DNA from: Sphingomonas jeddahensis
Lineage (GTDB): Bacteria; Pseudomonadota; Alphaproteobacteria; Sphingomonadales; Sphingomonadaceae
Reading direction: 5' to 3'
Assembly (NCBI RefSeq): GCF_001981525.1
Contig: NZ_MPSB01000002.1
Location: 310,001 to 374,000 of the forward strand
Length of the DNA stretch: 64,000 bases
In this document: positions 17,600-26,164 of the stretch, one piece after another
How positions within the stretch are numbered: position 1 is the stretch's first letter
Layout: each line of letters starts with the position of its first letter
Program-made: the position numbers and the translations under genes
Notes under the pieces: generated by a model
Databases searched by the model: none
The model's input: only the letters and a program-made list of their open reading frames with translations
Told to the model about the DNA's origin: nothing

Positions 17600-17929
17600 A
17601 TGCTGATCGATCTGCCCAAGCCCGTCGCTGATTTCATCACGGCGAACGCCCGTCTCGACCTGGACGGGATGGTGGCGCCCTTCGCGCCCGACGCCATCAT
17701 CCTCGACAATGGCAAGCGGTTCGAGGGACGCGCCAGCGTGCGCGCCTTGTTCGAGCATGAAGTCGTGCCGGTGAAGGCGATCTTCACGCCCGAGACCGCC
17801 CGCCACGAGGCGGGCCGGGTGGTGGTCGAGGGATCGGCGCATGGCGACTTCCCGGGCAGCCCGCTGCGCTTCACCTACGATTTCACGCTCGAGAACGACG
17901 CCATCATCGTGCTGGAGATCACGCTGTGA
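17600..17929 (+). CDS. SnoaL-like / NTF2-like domain protein
   Basis: A 109-residue single-domain protein. The pattern [35 protein letters not shown] and the C-terminal sheet [19 protein letters not shown] match the SnoaL-like NTF2 fold. Such proteins act as small isomerases, cyclases or binding proteins. AAAGGAG precedes ATG 17600. The TGA overlaps the GTG of the SDR gene (GTGA), so the two are made together and may act on the same small molecule. Confidence 0.85.
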   Translation: MLIDLPKPVADFITANARLDLDGMVAPFAPDAIILDNGKRFEGRASVRALFEHEVVPVKAIFTPETARHEAGRVVVEGSAHGDFPGSPLRFTYDFTLENDAIIVLEITL

Positions 17930-18714
17930 GCGTCGCCACCGATCCCAACGAGTTCGCCGGCAAACGGGTGCTCGTCAGCGGCGGCACCAAGGGTCTTGGC
18001 CGCGCCACCGTCGAGCGCTTCCTGACCGGGGGCGCCCGAGTCATCACCGCTGCCCGCGGCAATGCCGACCCGGTCGGAGACGCAATCTTCGTGCAAGCGG
18101 ATCTCACGACCGCGGAGGGCAGCAAGGCGCTTGCCGAAGCGGCACTCGATCGGATGGGCGGGATCGACATCCTCGCCCATGTGATAGGCGGCTCGTCCGC
18201 GCCTGGCGGCGGCTTCGTTGCGCTCACTGACGACCACTGGCTGGCCGAGCTAAACCTCAACCTACTCGCCACCGTCCGGCTGGATCGCCTGCTGGTCCCG
18301 CAGATGATCGAGCGCGGAGCCGGCGCGGTGGTGCACGTCACCTCGATCCAGTCAATCCTGCCCTTGCCGGACTCGACCACCGCGTACGCCGCCGCCAAGG
18401 CCGCGCTCCGGACCTACAGCAAGTCCCTCTCCAAGGAATTGGGCCCCAAGGGCGTTCGGGTCAATGCGGTCTCTCCCGGCTGGATCATGACCGAGTCCTC
18501 GGTCGATATGCTGAAGCGCCTCCAGGCCGCGAACGGCGGCACGGTCGAAGACGCGCGCCAGCTAGTGCTCGACGCGCTCGGCGGCATCTCGATCGGTCGT
18601 GCAGCCGAGCCCCACGAGGTCGCCGACCTCATTGCCTATCTAACTTCGGACCGCGCCGCTGCGATCCACGGCGCAGAGTTCATCATTGACGGCGGAACGG
18701 TTCGAACTGTGTGA
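17926..18714 (+). CDS. SDR-family NAD(P)-dependent oxidoreductase
   Basis: This is a classical short-chain dehydrogenase of 262 residues. The cofactor motif GGTKGLG is near residue 20. The catalytic Ser lies in VTSIQS, and Tyr-Lys lies in [17 protein letters not shown] and the C-terminal [16 protein letters not shown] are typical. GTG at 17926 overlaps the SnoaL stop. The substrate is unknown. Confidence 0.93.
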   Translation: MSVATDPNEFAGKRVLVSGGTKGLGRATVERFLTGGARVITAARGNADPVGDAIFVQADLTTAEGSKALAEAALDRMGGIDILAHVIGGSSAPGGGFVALTDDHWLAELNLNLLATVRLDRLLVPQMIERGAGAVVHVTSIQSILPLPDSTTAYAAAKAALRTYSKSLSKELGPKGVRVNAVSPGWIMTESSVDMLKRLQAANGGTVEDARQLVLDALGGISIGRAAEPHEVADLIAYLTSDRAAAIHGAEFIIDGGTVRTV

Positions 18715-18958
18715 CCCTTCGCGCGATAACATCGGAGAGGCATTATCGACCCAGATGGACATTCCGGGACGTCATTTGAGTTCCCGCTTTCGGACGTTCG
18801 TTCACCCCCATGCGAGGCTGCGGCAAGGAAGGTCCAAGGCACCCGATCACTGCTGCCCCTGACACTCGGGCTGAGCGGGCGCCACGGTCAGCAAGCTGAG
18901 CGGAAACGCACGACCTCTATGAGGAGAGATTATCTGGACGGTGTCTGTCTTCGCTGAA
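18715..18958. other. intergenic region, no gene seen
   Basis: This convergent gap between the SDR gene and the porin has no supportable gene. It carries a copy of CGTTCGTTCA at 18795-18804. Confidence 0.5.
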
Positions 18959-20329
18959 TCAGAAGCGGAACATCGCCTCCGCGCCGACCATGCGGATCGG
19001 CCGGGCGGGGCCGGTGTTGCGCAGGAAGTCGCCGGCGGTGAACAGTGAGGCGGAGAGCGAGAAGGACAGCACGGTGCTCGCCTGCCAGCCGACCAGCAGC
19101 TCGACTTGATTGCCGATGTGGCGTGCGTCGCTGTTGCCCGCCGCACGGATCAGCTGGCCGGGGACGTCGTACACCCCGTCCCCGCGGCTGGCGCGCCAGT
19201 AAGCGACGGCGGCGAGTTCGGCGGTCAAGCCGCGGCCAAGATCCATGTCGACGCTGGGGTGCAGGTTCATGATGTTGCGCGGGCCGATCGGGGAAAGCTC
19301 TCCGAAATATTTGCCCTTGGGGAACAGGGCGTTGAACGTGCCGAGGCGATCATCGCGCGCGTCACGATCCCCACTTGCGATGTTGGCCCGCAGGCGGATG
19401 CGGGGGGCGAGTGAGACTTGCGGGAAGGCGTAGCTGGTCTCCGTCGCGATTGACCAAGCGCGGATCGTGTCGTCTCCGTAGCGGCCGCGCTGGAGCATCG
19501 CTTCCCAATTCCAACCGAGCTGTCCCCAATTACCGAATAGGCGCACGCCATAGGTGTCGCGGCGCTCTCGGGCGATCGTGCCTGCGAAGCGCGCGAGATC
19601 GCTGCGATAGCCGAGCCAGTAAAGATTGGCCGAGGCACGGGTGGCGAGCGGCACGGTGGCGTAGATGCCATCCAGGCGGCGGGTGGACGAGGTGCGGTCG
19701 TCAAACTCGCCGGCGCGTACCTCGACGGGACGTAGGTGCATCGCCTCAATCCTCGCGCCACCATGCTCAATCATCAGGCGCGCGCCATCGAACGGCTGCG
19801 GAATATTCGGGCCGTAGCGCAGGCCGACCAGCCGTTCGGAACCGAGTGCGATCAGCTCGCGGCCGCCGCGAAGCGTCACCGCACTGTCGACGCCGATCGG
19901 CAGACGCAGATCGGCAAAGCCTTGGAGCAGGTCGATACCAGTTTCGTCGGCCGGGCCTGCGCCAGCACCGACACCAAGCGCATAGCCGGCTATGCCCTGC
20001 ACGAAGGCGCGGACCGGCCCGGCGTGTACGTCGGCAAGCGGCATGAAGCGCAGCCATAGATAGCCATCGTCCGGCGCGGGCGGCTGGCCCCACAGGTTGT
20101 TGTCGAATCTTTCGTAGCGGGCGCGCGCCTCCGCGCCGATCGTGACGTTGACCGTACCACCGTCGGTGAGCGGGCGATCCTTCAGCCGATACCACCAATC
20201 GGCGTTGCGGTTGGGCGCATCGCGCAGGGCCGACCAATCCTCATCGTAGCGCAAATTGGTCTGATCGACCTGGGCCTGCGCGGCCAGCGGCAGGCCGAGG
20301 AGAAGAGCTGCAACCAGCCGCAGGATCAC
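18959..20329 (-). CDS. alginate-export-family outer-membrane porin
   Basis: A 456-residue beta-barrel protein with a clear signal peptide (LRLVAALLLGLPLAAQAQ). It ends in Phe (EAMFRF), as outer-membrane barrels do. The start of the mature part (LRYDEDWSALRDAPNRNADWW and NVTIGAEARARYERFDNNLWG) is characteristic of the AlgE-type alginate export family, many of which are general or substrate-specific porins. GTG at 20329 overlaps the MFS stop, making it the last gene of the operon. It probably lets the operon's substrate or product cross the outer membrane. Confidence 0.88.
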   Translation of the reverse strand: MILRLVAALLLGLPLAAQAQVDQTNLRYDEDWSALRDAPNRNADWWYRLKDRPLTDGGTVNVTIGAEARARYERFDNNLWGQPPAPDDGYLWLRFMPLADVHAGPVRAFVQGIAGYALGVGAGAGPADETGIDLLQGFADLRLPIGVDSAVTLRGGRELIALGSERLVGLRYGPNIPQPFDGARLMIEHGGARIEAMHLRPVEVRAGEFDDRTSSTRRLDGIYATVPLATRASANLYWLGYRSDLARFAGTIARERRDTYGVRLFGNWGQLGWNWEAMLQRGRYGDDTIRAWSIATETSYAFPQVSLAPRIRLRANIASGDRDARDDRLGTFNALFPKGKYFGELSPIGPRNIMNLHPSVDMDLGRGLTAELAAVAYWRASRGDGVYDVPGQLIRAAGNSDARHIGNQVELLVGWQASTVLSFSLSASLFTAGDFLRNTGPARPIRMVGAEAMFRF

Positions 20330-21897
20330 CGTGACACCATGTGGCGGACCAGCGGCGGCGTGTCGCCGATCTGGAAGGCGCGAACGGCATCCTGCTGCAC
20401 GCGATCGGCGTTGGTGACGCGGTCGTGCTGGCGCAGGTGCTCGAGCCAGCTTTCGACGGTGAAGGTCTCGGTGACGAGGCCCGGCGCGGCGACATCCTCG
20501 TACAGGCCCCAGTGGATCGCGCCGTCACGGCGGCGGATGCGGCGCATGTCCTGCATCGCGGCGAAGAACTCGGGCACGCGGGCCGGATCGACGCGGTACT
20601 CGATCGTCACCAGCACCGGGCCGCGATCATGCTCGACTTCATTGTCGATCATCGGCGCGGGCCAGTGGAGCGACGGCGCGAGATCGAGCTTCGCCATGCC
20701 GTCGAGCGGGCGGCGCCAGGCGAGCAGCAAAGTGACGGCGGTCAGCAACAGCGCCGCGAGGAGCAGCGTGGTCGGCACGCCGATCCGGCCCGCGATTGCG
20801 CCCCAGAGGGTGGAGCCGGCCGTCATTGAGCCCTGGAAGACGAGCAGGTAGATGGCAAGCGCGCGCGCCTTGACCCAGCCGGGCGAGCTGGCCTGTGCGC
20901 CGCCGTTGAGCATCGCCATCATCGCGATCCAGGCGAACCCGCCCGCGCCGAGCGAGGCGGCGGCCGTGAGGAAGCTGTGCGAGCGCGACAGGCCGATCAT
21001 CGCGCCGGCGAGCAGCAGCGATGCGGCGGTCGTGGTGCGGTTCGCGCCCAGCTTGCCGCGCAGTCGAGGCATCAGCATCGCGCCGGCGATCGCGCCGAGG
21101 CCCATGAAGGTGAGCAGCCCGCCATAACCCGCCGGGCCGAGGCCGAGATCGCGCCGGGCGACGATCGGCAGCAGCGCCCACAAGGCGCTGGCGAACAGGA
21201 AGAAGCCGACCGAGCGGATCAGCACCGTCTTCAGCTCGGGCGCGCTGAGGGCGTAGCGCATCCCGGCACGCATCGCGCCGACGAAATGCTCGGCGGGCAG
21301 ATGGCGCTGCGGCACGTCGCGGCGCCAGCGGGCGATCACGGCGATAACGCCGAGCACCGAGACGGCGTTCAAGGCGAAGACCGCGCCGGTGCCGGCGGCG
21401 GCGATGATGACGCCGCCCAGCGCCGGGCCGATCGCGCGGGCGATGTTGACCCCCAGGCTGTTGAGCGCGACCGCCTGTTGCAGCGCCTTGCCGGGCACCA
21501 GTTCCGGCACGATCGCCTGGAAGGTCGGCGCGGACAGCGCCGCGCCGACGGCGATCGCAGCGGTGAGCGCCAGCAGCAGCGGCGCGGTGGTGATGCCGCC
21601 GAAGGTGGCGAGCGCGAGGATCGCGGTGGCGACGAGGCTGAAAAGCTGCGCCCCGATCAATAACTTGCGGCGATCGACGATGTCGGCGAGCGCGCCGGCG
21701 GGGAGCGCGAGGAGGAACATCGGCAAGGTGGTCGCGGCCTGCACCAGCGCGACCATCAGTGGGTTGGCGGACAGCGAGGTCATCAGCCAGCCGGCGCCGA
21801 CATCGTGCATCCAGGTGCCGGTATTGGAGACGATGGTGGCGATCCATAGCGCGCGAAAAACGGGGGTGGACAGTGGCTTAGCGGTCTGGTCGGTCAT
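20326..21897 (-). CDS. MFS transporter with C-terminal monooxygenase-like domain
   Basis: The first roughly 400 residues form a 12-helix major-facilitator transporter of the enterobactin-exporter type (PVFRALWIATIVSNTGTWMHD and LPAGALADIVDRRKLL are typical). Residues of about 425-523 form a soluble ferredoxin-like domain (VLVTIEYRVDPARVPEFFAAM, GAIHWGLYEDVAAPG, TFTVESWLEHLRQHDRV) as in antibiotic-biosynthesis monooxygenases. This fusion occurs in other MFS_3 proteins. Overlaps at both ends (ATGA with DoxX, GTGA with the porin) show tight coupling. Confidence 0.92.
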   Translation of the reverse strand: MTDQTAKPLSTPVFRALWIATIVSNTGTWMHDVGAGWLMTSLSANPLMVALVQAATTLPMFLLALPAGALADIVDRRKLLIGAQLFSLVATAILALATFGGITTAPLLLALTAAIAVGAALSAPTFQAIVPELVPGKALQQAVALNSLGVNIARAIGPALGGVIIAAAGTGAVFALNAVSVLGVIAVIARWRRDVPQRHLPAEHFVGAMRAGMRYALSAPELKTVLIRSVGFFLFASALWALLPIVARRDLGLGPAGYGGLLTFMGLGAIAGAMLMPRLRGKLGANRTTTAASLLLAGAMIGLSRSHSFLTAAASLGAGGFAWIAMMAMLNGGAQASSPGWVKARALAIYLLVFQGSMTAGSTLWGAIAGRIGVPTTLLLAALLLTAVTLLLAWRRPLDGMAKLDLAPSLHWPAPMIDNEVEHDRGPVLVTIEYRVDPARVPEFFAAMQDMRRIRRRDGAIHWGLYEDVAAPGLVTETFTVESWLEHLRQHDRVTNADRVQQDAVRAFQIGDTPPLVRHMVSR

Positions 21898-22301
21898 CGT
21901 GTCTGCTCCCGTACGATCGCTGCAAGCATCAGCCCGCCGATCAGCCCGGCGTGTTCAAGGAAGGTGTTGCGCTCGTGGAAGCGCGCCATCGGATCGACGA
22001 CCGTCCAGAAGGGGTGGGCGATCAGCGTGGCGACTGCGGTGAAGACGCCAAGCGCGCTCGCCCCGAGCCAGGCGAGGCGGCCGGCGATTACCAGCAGCGA
22101 GCCGCCGACCTGGACCAAGACCGTCAGCGCGACGATCGCGGCGGCGGGGTGGAGGCCGAAATGTTCGGCCTCCGCCAGCGCGCCGGAGAGATCGGCGAGT
22201 TTGGCCAAGCCACTGGTCCAATAGGGTAAAGTCAGGAGGGTGGCGGCGGAGACGGCGAAGCGGTGGTCGCGCAGCAGGGGCGCGAAGGGGTTGGTCGTCA
22301 T
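21894..22301 (-). CDS. DoxX-family membrane protein
   Basis: A 135-residue integral membrane protein with four predicted helices. The family look is clear in LPYWTSGLAKLADLSGALAE, VALTVLVQVGGSLLVIAGR and FLEHAGLIGGLMLAAI. DoxX proteins are often linked to redox or sulfur stress and are found beside oxidoreductases. Its stop overlaps the MFS start as ATGA. Confidence 0.85.
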   Translation of the reverse strand: MTTNPFAPLLRDHRFAVSAATLLTLPYWTSGLAKLADLSGALAEAEHFGLHPAAAIVALTVLVQVGGSLLVIAGRLAWLGASALGVFTAVATLIAHPFWTVVDPMARFHERNTFLEHAGLIGGLMLAAIVREQTR

Positions 22302-22304
22302 GGC

Positions 22305-24248
22305 TCAGACCGCCCAGCAGCCGCAGCCGAACGCGCCCCAGAAACTCTGGACGTCGGCGGCGGGAACGGGCTGCCCAAGCGCCGCGGCATGGTCGTGGCC
22401 GTGGACATTGCAGGCCGAGGCGCAGCCGCAGGCGGCGGCGAATTTGCGCGCGGTATCGGGCCGGCGCAGGCCACCGAAGGTCGCCACCGGTGACCAATCG
22501 GGCATGGGACGCGGCATCTCGGGTGCAAAGCGGGCGAAATCCCCCTCCCCGTGGACCACTTTTCCGCCGAGCAGCGTCAGAACCGAACGCAGGTGCGCGA
22601 TTTCGCTTTCGGAAACCGAGAAATAGTCGCCGGACAGCAACGCCAGGTCGGCGAGCTGGCCGGCCTTGATCTGACCCTTCTTGCCGACCTCGTTGGAGAA
22701 CCAGGTGTTACGCTCGGTCCAGAGGCGCAGCGCTGTCTCGCGGTCGATGCGGTTGCGCATTGGGTAGAGCGACAGGCCGCCGACCGTCTTGCCGGTGACC
22801 AGCCATGACAGCGAGACCCAGGGATTGTAGCTCGCCACGCGGGTCGCGTCGGTGCCGGCGCCGACCGGAACGCCCGCCTCCATCATGCGGCGGATCGGCG
22901 GGGTCGCCTCGGCGGCCTTGGCGCCATAGCGTTCGACGAAATACTCGCCCTGGAACGCCATGCGGTGCTGCACGGCGATGCCGCCGCCCAATGCGGCGAT
23001 GCGATCGATGTTGCGATGGCTGATCGTCTCGGCGTGGTCGAAGAACCAGTTGAGACCCTGCAGCGGAATGTCGCGATTGACCTTCTCGAACACGTCGAGC
23101 GCGCGACCGATCGTCTGATCGTAGGTGGCGTGGAGCCGCCACGGCCAACGGCGTTCGGCGAGCAGGCGAATGACGGGTTCGAGATCACCCTCCATCGACG
23201 GCGGCATGTCGGGCCGCGCGACGCGGAAATCCTCGAAATCGGCGGCGGAATAGACCAGCATCTCGCCCGCGCCATTGTGGCGATAGGTGTCGTCGCCATC
23301 GCCCGGCTTCACCTTGGTCGACCAGGTGGCGAAGTCCTTCAGCTCCTCCTTCGGCTTTTGCGTGAAGAGATTGTAGGCGATGCGCACGGTCAGCTGATCG
23401 TCCCGATGCAGCTTTTCGATGATCTGATAGTCATCGGGATAGTTCTGATAGCCGCCGCCCGCGTCGATCACGCTGGTGACGCCGAGCCCGTTCAGCTCGC
23501 GCATGAAGTGGCGGGTGGAGTTGAGCTGATAGTCCTCGGGCAGCTTGGGCCCCTTGGCGAGCGTCGCGTAGAGGATCGTCGCGTTTGGCTGGGCGAGCAG
23601 CAGCCCGGTCGGGTTGCCGGCGGCATCGCGCACGATCTCGCCGCCCGGCGGGTTGGGCGTATCCTTGGTATAGCCCACTGCGCGCAAAGCAGCGGCGTTG
23701 AGCAAAGCGCGATCGTAGAGGTGGAGGATAAACACCGGCGTGTCGGGCGCGGCGGCGTTGATCTCCTCGAGCGTCGGCAGGCGCTTCTCGGCGAACTGAT
23801 GCTCGGTGAAGCCGCCGACGACGCGCACCCATTGCGGGGGCGGGGTGTTCTCGGCCTGCTTCTTCAGCATCGCCATGGCATCGGCGAGCGAGGGGACGCC
23901 CTCCCAGCGCAACTCCATGTTGTAGTTCAGCCCGCCGCGGATGACGTGGATGTGGCTGTCGATCAGGCCGGGGATCAGGCGGTGGCCCTTGGCGTCTATC
24001 ATCTGCGGGTTGCCGCGGGTGGCGGCGCGCACTTCGGCCTCGCTGCCGACGGCGAGGAACTTGCCGTCGCGGATCGCGACTGCCTGGGCGACCGGGTTGG
24101 ACCGGTCGAGCGTGGTCACCTTGGCGTTCGTGATGATGAGGTCGGGCTGCGTCTGCATGGCGAGGGTTCCGGTGGCATTGGCGGTAGCGGTGACAAGGGC
24201 GGTGCCGGCGGCCCCGGCGAGCAGGCCGCGGCGGGTGAGATCGGTCAT
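22305..24248 (-). CDS. Tat-exported amidohydrolase (PF07969 type) with Cys/His-rich tail
   Basis: The N-terminus has a twin-arginine signal (TDLTRRGLLAGAAGTALVTA), so it is exported folded. The metal-dependent hydrolase core has the metal motif GLIDSHIHV, a central HATYDQTIGRALDV, and the third metal region WFFDHAETISH. GAGTDATRVASYNPW carries the catalytic Asp, and the usual composite domain ends with GQLADLALLSGDYF. The last 40 residues are unusual: CGCASACNVHGHDH and FGCGCWAV contain five cysteines and several histidines that could bind metal. Its ATG overlaps the XapX stop. The substrate (amide, imide or cyclic ester) is unknown. Confidence 0.9.
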   Translation of the reverse strand: MTDLTRRGLLAGAAGTALVTATANATGTLAMQTQPDLIITNAKVTTLDRSNPVAQAVAIRDGKFLAVGSEAEVRAATRGNPQMIDAKGHRLIPGLIDSHIHVIRGGLNYNMELRWEGVPSLADAMAMLKKQAENTPPPQWVRVVGGFTEHQFAEKRLPTLEEINAAAPDTPVFILHLYDRALLNAAALRAVGYTKDTPNPPGGEIVRDAAGNPTGLLLAQPNATILYATLAKGPKLPEDYQLNSTRHFMRELNGLGVTSVIDAGGGYQNYPDDYQIIEKLHRDDQLTVRIAYNLFTQKPKEELKDFATWSTKVKPGDGDDTYRHNGAGEMLVYSAADFEDFRVARPDMPPSMEGDLEPVIRLLAERRWPWRLHATYDQTIGRALDVFEKVNRDIPLQGLNWFFDHAETISHRNIDRIAALGGGIAVQHRMAFQGEYFVERYGAKAAEATPPIRRMMEAGVPVGAGTDATRVASYNPWVSLSWLVTGKTVGGLSLYPMRNRIDRETALRLWTERNTWFSNEVGKKGQIKAGQLADLALLSGDYFSVSESEIAHLRSVLTLLGGKVVHGEGDFARFAPEMPRPMPDWSPVATFGGLRRPDTARKFAAACGCASACNVHGHDHAAALGQPVPAADVQSFWGAFGCGCWAV

Positions 24249-24442
24249 GGTCTGGGCTCCGGGCGGGTGATCGCGGGACCGTCGATGATCCGCTTGGCGA
24301 GCGGCATGATCTGCTCGCCGGCGAGAATGCCGGCGAGCCCGATCAATGCGACGATCGGCGGGGCGGGGGAACGGATGCCCATAAGGCTGTAGATCACGCC
24401 GATCAGCAGCCCGGCGCCCAGCGAAAGGATGTAAAGCTTCAT
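24245..24442 (-). CDS. XapX / DUF1427 small membrane protein
   Basis: A 65-residue protein with two hydrophobic helices (LSLGAGLLIGVIYSLMGIRSP and PPIVALIGLAGILAGEQIMP) matches the XapX domain family, which is found near amidohydrolases and xanthosine-related genes. Function is unknown. AAGGGGAA precedes the ATG, and the stop overlaps the amidohydrolase start. Confidence 0.85.
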   Translation of the reverse strand: MKLYILSLGAGLLIGVIYSLMGIRSPAPPIVALIGLAGILAGEQIMPLAKRIIDGPAITRPEPRP

Positions 24443-24460
24443 GGCGCCGTTCCCCTTTCG

Positions 24461-25297
24461 TCAGCCGCGGATGAAGGCGAGCAGATCGGCGTTCAGCACA
24501 TCCGCGTTCACCGTCAGCATGCCGTGCGAGAAGCCCGGATAGATCTTCAGCGTCGCATTGGGCGCGATATTGGCCGAGAGGATTCCGGCGTTCTGGTATG
24601 GCACGATCTGGTCGTCATCGCCGTGGAGGACGAGCGTCGGCACGGTGAGCGCTTTCAGATCGTCGGTCTGGTCGGTCTCCGAGAAGGCCTTGATGCCTTG
24701 GTAATGGGCGAGCGCGCTGCCCATCATGCCCTGGCGCCACCAATTGTCGATCACCGCCGGCTTCACGTCGGCGCCCTCGCGGTTGTAGCCGTAGAACGGG
24801 CCGGCGGCGACATCGCGGAAGAATTGCGCGCGGTTCGCGGCAAGCGCCGAGCGGAAGCCGTCGAACACCTCGATTGGCAGGCCGCCGGGATAACGATCGG
24901 TCTTCGCCATGATCGGCGGCACCGCGCTGACCAGCACCGCCTTGGCGACGCGACCCTGCGGGATGCCGTGGCGAGCGACATAGGCCGCGACTTCGCCGCC
25001 GCCGGTCGAGTGGCCGATGTGGACGGCGCCCCGCAGATCGAGATGCGCGGCGACTGCGGCGGCGTCGGCGGCATAGGTCGCCATGTCGTGACCATGATCG
25101 ACCTGTGCCGAGCGGCCATGGCCGCGGCGGTCGTGCGCCACCACGCGGAAGCCTTGGGCGAGGAAGAACAGCATCTGCGCGTCCCAATCGTCGGACGACA
25201 GCGGCCAGCCGTGGTGGAACATGATCGGCTGGGCATCCTTGGGGCCCCAGTCCTTGAAGAAGATCTCGGCGCCGTCCTGCGTGGTGATCGTGCTCAT
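24461..25297 (-). CDS. alpha/beta hydrolase, non-heme haloperoxidase type
   Basis: This is a 278-residue member of the cofactor-free chloroperoxidase/esterase group. The oxyanion motif is MFHHGWPLSSDDWD. The nucleophile Ser lies in IGHSTGGGEVAAYVARHG, Asp in VLHGDDDQIVP, and His in GFSHGML, so the triad is complete. AAAAGGACAA precedes the ATG. In the operon it may hydrolyse an ester or perhydrolyse an acid derived from the amidohydrolase reaction. Confidence 0.93.
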   Translation of the reverse strand: MSTITTQDGAEIFFKDWGPKDAQPIMFHHGWPLSSDDWDAQMLFFLAQGFRVVAHDRRGHGRSAQVDHGHDMATYAADAAAVAAHLDLRGAVHIGHSTGGGEVAAYVARHGIPQGRVAKAVLVSAVPPIMAKTDRYPGGLPIEVFDGFRSALAANRAQFFRDVAAGPFYGYNREGADVKPAVIDNWWRQGMMGSALAHYQGIKAFSETDQTDDLKALTVPTLVLHGDDDQIVPYQNAGILSANIAPNATLKIYPGFSHGMLTVNADVLNADLLAFIRG

Positions 25298-25363
25298 CGG
25301 ATTGTCCTTTTCAATAGTGCCGAAAGGAGCGGCCGACCCGCGGTCGAGTCGGCCGCGTAACGA

Positions 25364-26026
25364 TCAGTGCGCGCCTTCGGAGGCGTTGAACATCGTCTTG
25401 GCGTAGGTGATGCCGAGGCCGTAGGCGCCGCCCCATTGGCGCGCGATTCCGGTGGTCATGTCGTAGGTGTCGCCGCGCGCCCAATCGCGTTGCAGTTCGA
25501 GCAGGTACTGGAGCGCGGTGATGGGGCGGGCCCCGGCCTGGATCATGCGCTCGACGGCGCGGTCATGCGCTTCCGGCGAGATGTCGCCGCTGGCGTCGGT
25601 GATGACGTAGACCTCGAAGCCCTGATCAAGCGCCGACAGCGCGGGGCCGACGATGCAGACGCTGGTCCACAGGCCGGCGAGGACGATGCGGCCCTTGGCC
25701 GTCCGGTTGACCTCAGCGATCACGGCCTCGTCTTCCCAGGTGTTCATGCTGGTGCGGTCGAGCAGTTTCTGGCCAGGGAAGGCATCGGTGATCTCGTCGA
25801 ACATCGGGCCCGAGAAGCTCTTCTCGGCCACGGTGGTCAGGATGGTGGAGACGCCGAAGCCGGCCGCTGCCTGCGACACGAGCGCGGCGTTGTTGCGGAG
25901 CAGCTCGGGGGCGATCGACTTGGTGGCGAAGGCCATCTGCGACTGGAAGTCGATCAGGATCAGCGTGTGATCGGTCGGCGTGAGGAGGGTGGAGCCGGCG
26001 GTGGCAGTGGCAGTGGTCATGGTCAT
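25364..26026 (-). CDS. isochorismatase-like hydrolase, YcaC family
   Basis: A 220-residue cysteine hydrolase fold. The catalytic Asp lies in HTLILIDFQSQM. The cis-peptide and Cys segment is AGLWTSVCIVGPALSALDQG, and VITDASGDISPEAHDRAVERM is typical of YcaC. AAAGGGAAA precedes the ATG at 26026. It is the first gene of a minus-strand string running to 18959, and an ATCCGG-N5-CCGGAT dyad lies 61 nt upstream. Confidence 0.9.
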   Translation of the reverse strand: MTMTTATATAGSTLLTPTDHTLILIDFQSQMAFATKSIAPELLRNNAALVSQAAAGFGVSTILTTVAEKSFSGPMFDEITDAFPGQKLLDRTSMNTWEDEAVIAEVNRTAKGRIVLAGLWTSVCIVGPALSALDQGFEVYVITDASGDISPEAHDRAVERMIQAGARPITALQYLLELQRDWARGDTYDMTTGIARQWGGAYGLGITYAKTMFNASEGAH

Positions 26027-26086
26027 TTTCCCTTTCTTGGTGGTGGTCGTGGTCAGCGATTGGATGGACGATAGGCACGTCCGTTC

Positions 26087-26103
26087 ATCCGGGTTATCCG
26101 GAT
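26087..26103 (-). promoter_or_regulatory. palindromic operator candidate of the 26026-18959 operon
   Basis: A perfect dyad ATCCGG-N5-CCGGAT sits 61-77 nt upstream of the first gene of the operon. The position suits a repressor or activator site. The adjacent ATPase-type regulator or the LysR at 30976 could be the binding protein, but nothing in the sequence proves it. Confidence 0.5.
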
Positions 26104-26164
26104 AAAGTCGGTTTGATCGTTCGAGAGAGTTGAACAGTACTGCCGCGTCGGACGCGGCGCGGTG

